A DNA stretch of 64,000 nt. Origin: Isochrysis galbana. Its lineage: Eukaryota; Haptophyta; Isochrysidales; Isochrysidaceae. The stretch spans positions 6,719,592 through 6,783,591 of the forward strand of contig CM030935.1 in NCBI GenBank assembly GCA_018136815.1. Reading direction: 5' to 3'. The notes under the pieces were generated by a model. It did not search any database. It worked only from the letters and a program-made list of their open reading frames with translations, and was not told where the DNA came from. The position numbers and the translations under genes were made by a program. Positions 62,914-64,000 of this stretch are shown one piece after another. Numbering within the stretch: the stretch's first letter is position 1; every line of letters begins with the position of its first letter.

Positions 62914-63379
62914 CCACTGGGCAGTGATGGTGCATCAGTTCATCAGCTGACACCAACTTCGAGGCTGTTACTGATATCATAGCTGATATAAGCTAATGGA
63001 CCTCATCAGCTGATATCACCTCAAAGGCCCTGAGCGAGCAGAATATCAACTGATATCAGTGGCTTGTGTATTTGCTGCAGAAGTAAATGCGACAAAACGT
63101 CATCTTCCAAGCAATATGTGAGCGTCAAGTGGCTCAGGTGACAGTGTGTGGTCTGGGCGCAGTGCGGAGAGCCAGTTCGACTCCCATCCGACCTCAGTAA
63201 AACTCAACTTTTTTGCACTTTTTTTTTGGATGTAGAAAGTAAAGGGGACTGGGTGTTTTGTTTTCTCCCCGCTCCAAGCTGCTGACAACTGATAACTGAT
63301 ATCAGTTATCAGCTCGAGGTGAGCTGATACTGATGTAAAAAACTGATATTAGTACTGATGCACCATCACTGCCACTGGG
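62914..63379. mobile_element. hAT-like element 4, 450 bp, perfect TIR and 8-bp target duplication
   Basis: Element 62922-63371 is flanked by CCACTGGG at 62914-62921 and 63372-63379. The 18-bp terminal inverted repeats CAGTGATGGTGCATCAGT are perfect, and the first bases CAG are canonical for hAT. CTGATATCAG-type palindromes crowd both ends. The interior holds a tRNA-like stretch (TGGCTCAGGTGACAG at ~63130, CCAGTTCGACTCCC at ~63174) followed by T runs, so a SINE may have inserted inside. It encodes no transposase and is a MITE. Confidence 0.9.
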
Positions 63380-63380
63380 A

Positions 63381-63690
63381 CCCTCCACGCTGTGGGCAAG
63401 CTGCCGCTTCTGCCACCTTCACGCCGACAACCTGATCAAGCTGGACCAACAGAACCGCGCGTACGTGGACCTTGTGCTGCTGCCGCTCCTCCGGACGAAG
63501 CACGTGGACTTGACGAGTGAAGCGATGCGCAAGCTGCACTTCGATCAGTACACCTTCCGCGGACGGTCCGTGGAGAAGGCGGTCACGTGGGGGATCCGAG
63601 TGCGCGCGTACCACACCTACTACTCCTACGCGGACGGCCGGATGCCCATCATGCTCTACCGCACATGGGACGATGAGGCGCCTCTCGCTG
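63381..63690 (+). pseudogene. Orphan coding fragment, unrecognised
   Basis: An open frame from 63381 reads PSTLWASCRFCHLHADNLIK, LDQQNRAYVDLVLLPLLRTK, then TFRGRSVEKAVTWGIRVRAY and YADGRMPIMLYRTWDDEA. Composition and lack of low complexity suggest real protein ancestry, and CxxCxxH could bind zinc. Both ends are cut: the left by hAT-like element 4, the right by repeat D, into which the frame continues. I cannot name the family. Confidence 0.45.
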
Positions 63691-63691
63691 C

Positions 63692-63870
63692 TCGTTCCAT
63701 GTCGCTCTCGCCGCCGTCCTCGCCCTCGCCCAAGCCCGCCTGCCCGCCTTCCTTTGCTGACGGGCTTCAGCCCGTCAGCCCCTCTGAAGTCGTCTCCTCC
63801 GCCGCGCCTGCCGCCGGCATGCCTCCTTCCTCATTGCCCTGAGGCCCTATGGGCCTTCCCAATTCGTCAC
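63692..63870 (+). repeat. Repeat D, copy near the right edge
   Basis: The frame starts MSLSPPSSPSPKPACPPSFA and runs to PSSLP, matching 32144-32320 closely. It ends CCCTATGGGCCTTCCCAATTCG. A GCTGACGGGCTTCAGCCCGTCAGC inverted repeat lies in the middle (given in part as GACGGGCTTCAGCCCGTC). Confidence 0.7.
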
Positions 63871-64000
63871 AGGCTTGCCAGGTGGAATGGAGGCGCTTGC
63901 GCCACGTGCACCGAGCAACTTCCCCAGTGGCGCCAAAATTGCAGCCCAGTGGCGCCAGTGGAGAGGCTCGTGCACGCCCAGTGTCTCTAGGTGGGGACCC

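Overview
The window looks like nuclear DNA of a GC-rich unicellular eukaryote, most likely a flagellate microalga. I favour a haptophyte-like genome, but nothing here fixes the lineage. Supporting signs are spliced protein genes with short GT-AG introns, one GC-AG intron, ankyrin repeats of the 'GHLEVLQWAREHGCPW' type common in marine algal genomes, a probable ciliary protein (BROMI/TBC1D32-like), and very heavy transposon, SINE-like and microsatellite content. There is no bacterial operon structure. Two 100-base runs of N (15001-15100, 43404-43503) are assembly gaps.

Host genes, left to right: the 3' end of an arylsulfatase (3-872, +); an F-box-like/ankyrin protein (3438-4604, +); an ABCG-type transporter with a Cys-rich ectodomain, two exons (6177-9682, -); a coiled-coil/EF-hand protein (12624-15000, -) divergent across a gap from NTF2 (15101-15515, +); an AT-rich aspartyl/asparaginyl beta-hydroxylase-like gene (16752-17435, +); an ADP-ribosyltransferase-domain protein (20920-23040, -); an F-box/RCC1 protein (28254-29777, +); a four-exon ATG8 gene (34412-35999, -); a large BROMI-like gene (37862-43083, +); and a three-exon gene with MBD-like segments (57733-60173, +). 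The genes are independent housekeeping, signalling or transport genes, not a pathway cluster.

Mobile DNA fills most of the rest. An 11-kb Ty3/gypsy chromovirus (43710-55026, -) carries gag, a phage-type DNA methyltransferase-like domain, protease, reverse transcriptase/RNase H, a frameshifted integrase and a chromodomain. Four hAT-like DNA elements have 8-bp target duplications: 18520-19395, 23706-26100, 23878-24492 (nested in the previous one) and 62914-63379. Non-LTR (LINE) pieces share one 3' tail at 2281, 4857, 10569 and 31060, and one internally deleted copy has an 18-bp target duplication. Two SINE-like families also have target duplications (1350-1776 and 19614-19941). A Ty1/copia RNase H remnant lies at 62675-62913.

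Low-complexity DNA is extreme and strand-asymmetric. Polypyrimidine tracts lie at 24493-25920 and 37500-37850, purine tracts at 27260-28140 and 35100-37330. There is also a 14-copy ~63-bp minisatellite at 56696-57576.

The most unusual signal is the gypsy element. Gag, the methyltransferase-like domain and the protease lie in one continuous reading frame interrupted only by two TAG codons, followed by a -1 step into reverse transcriptase.
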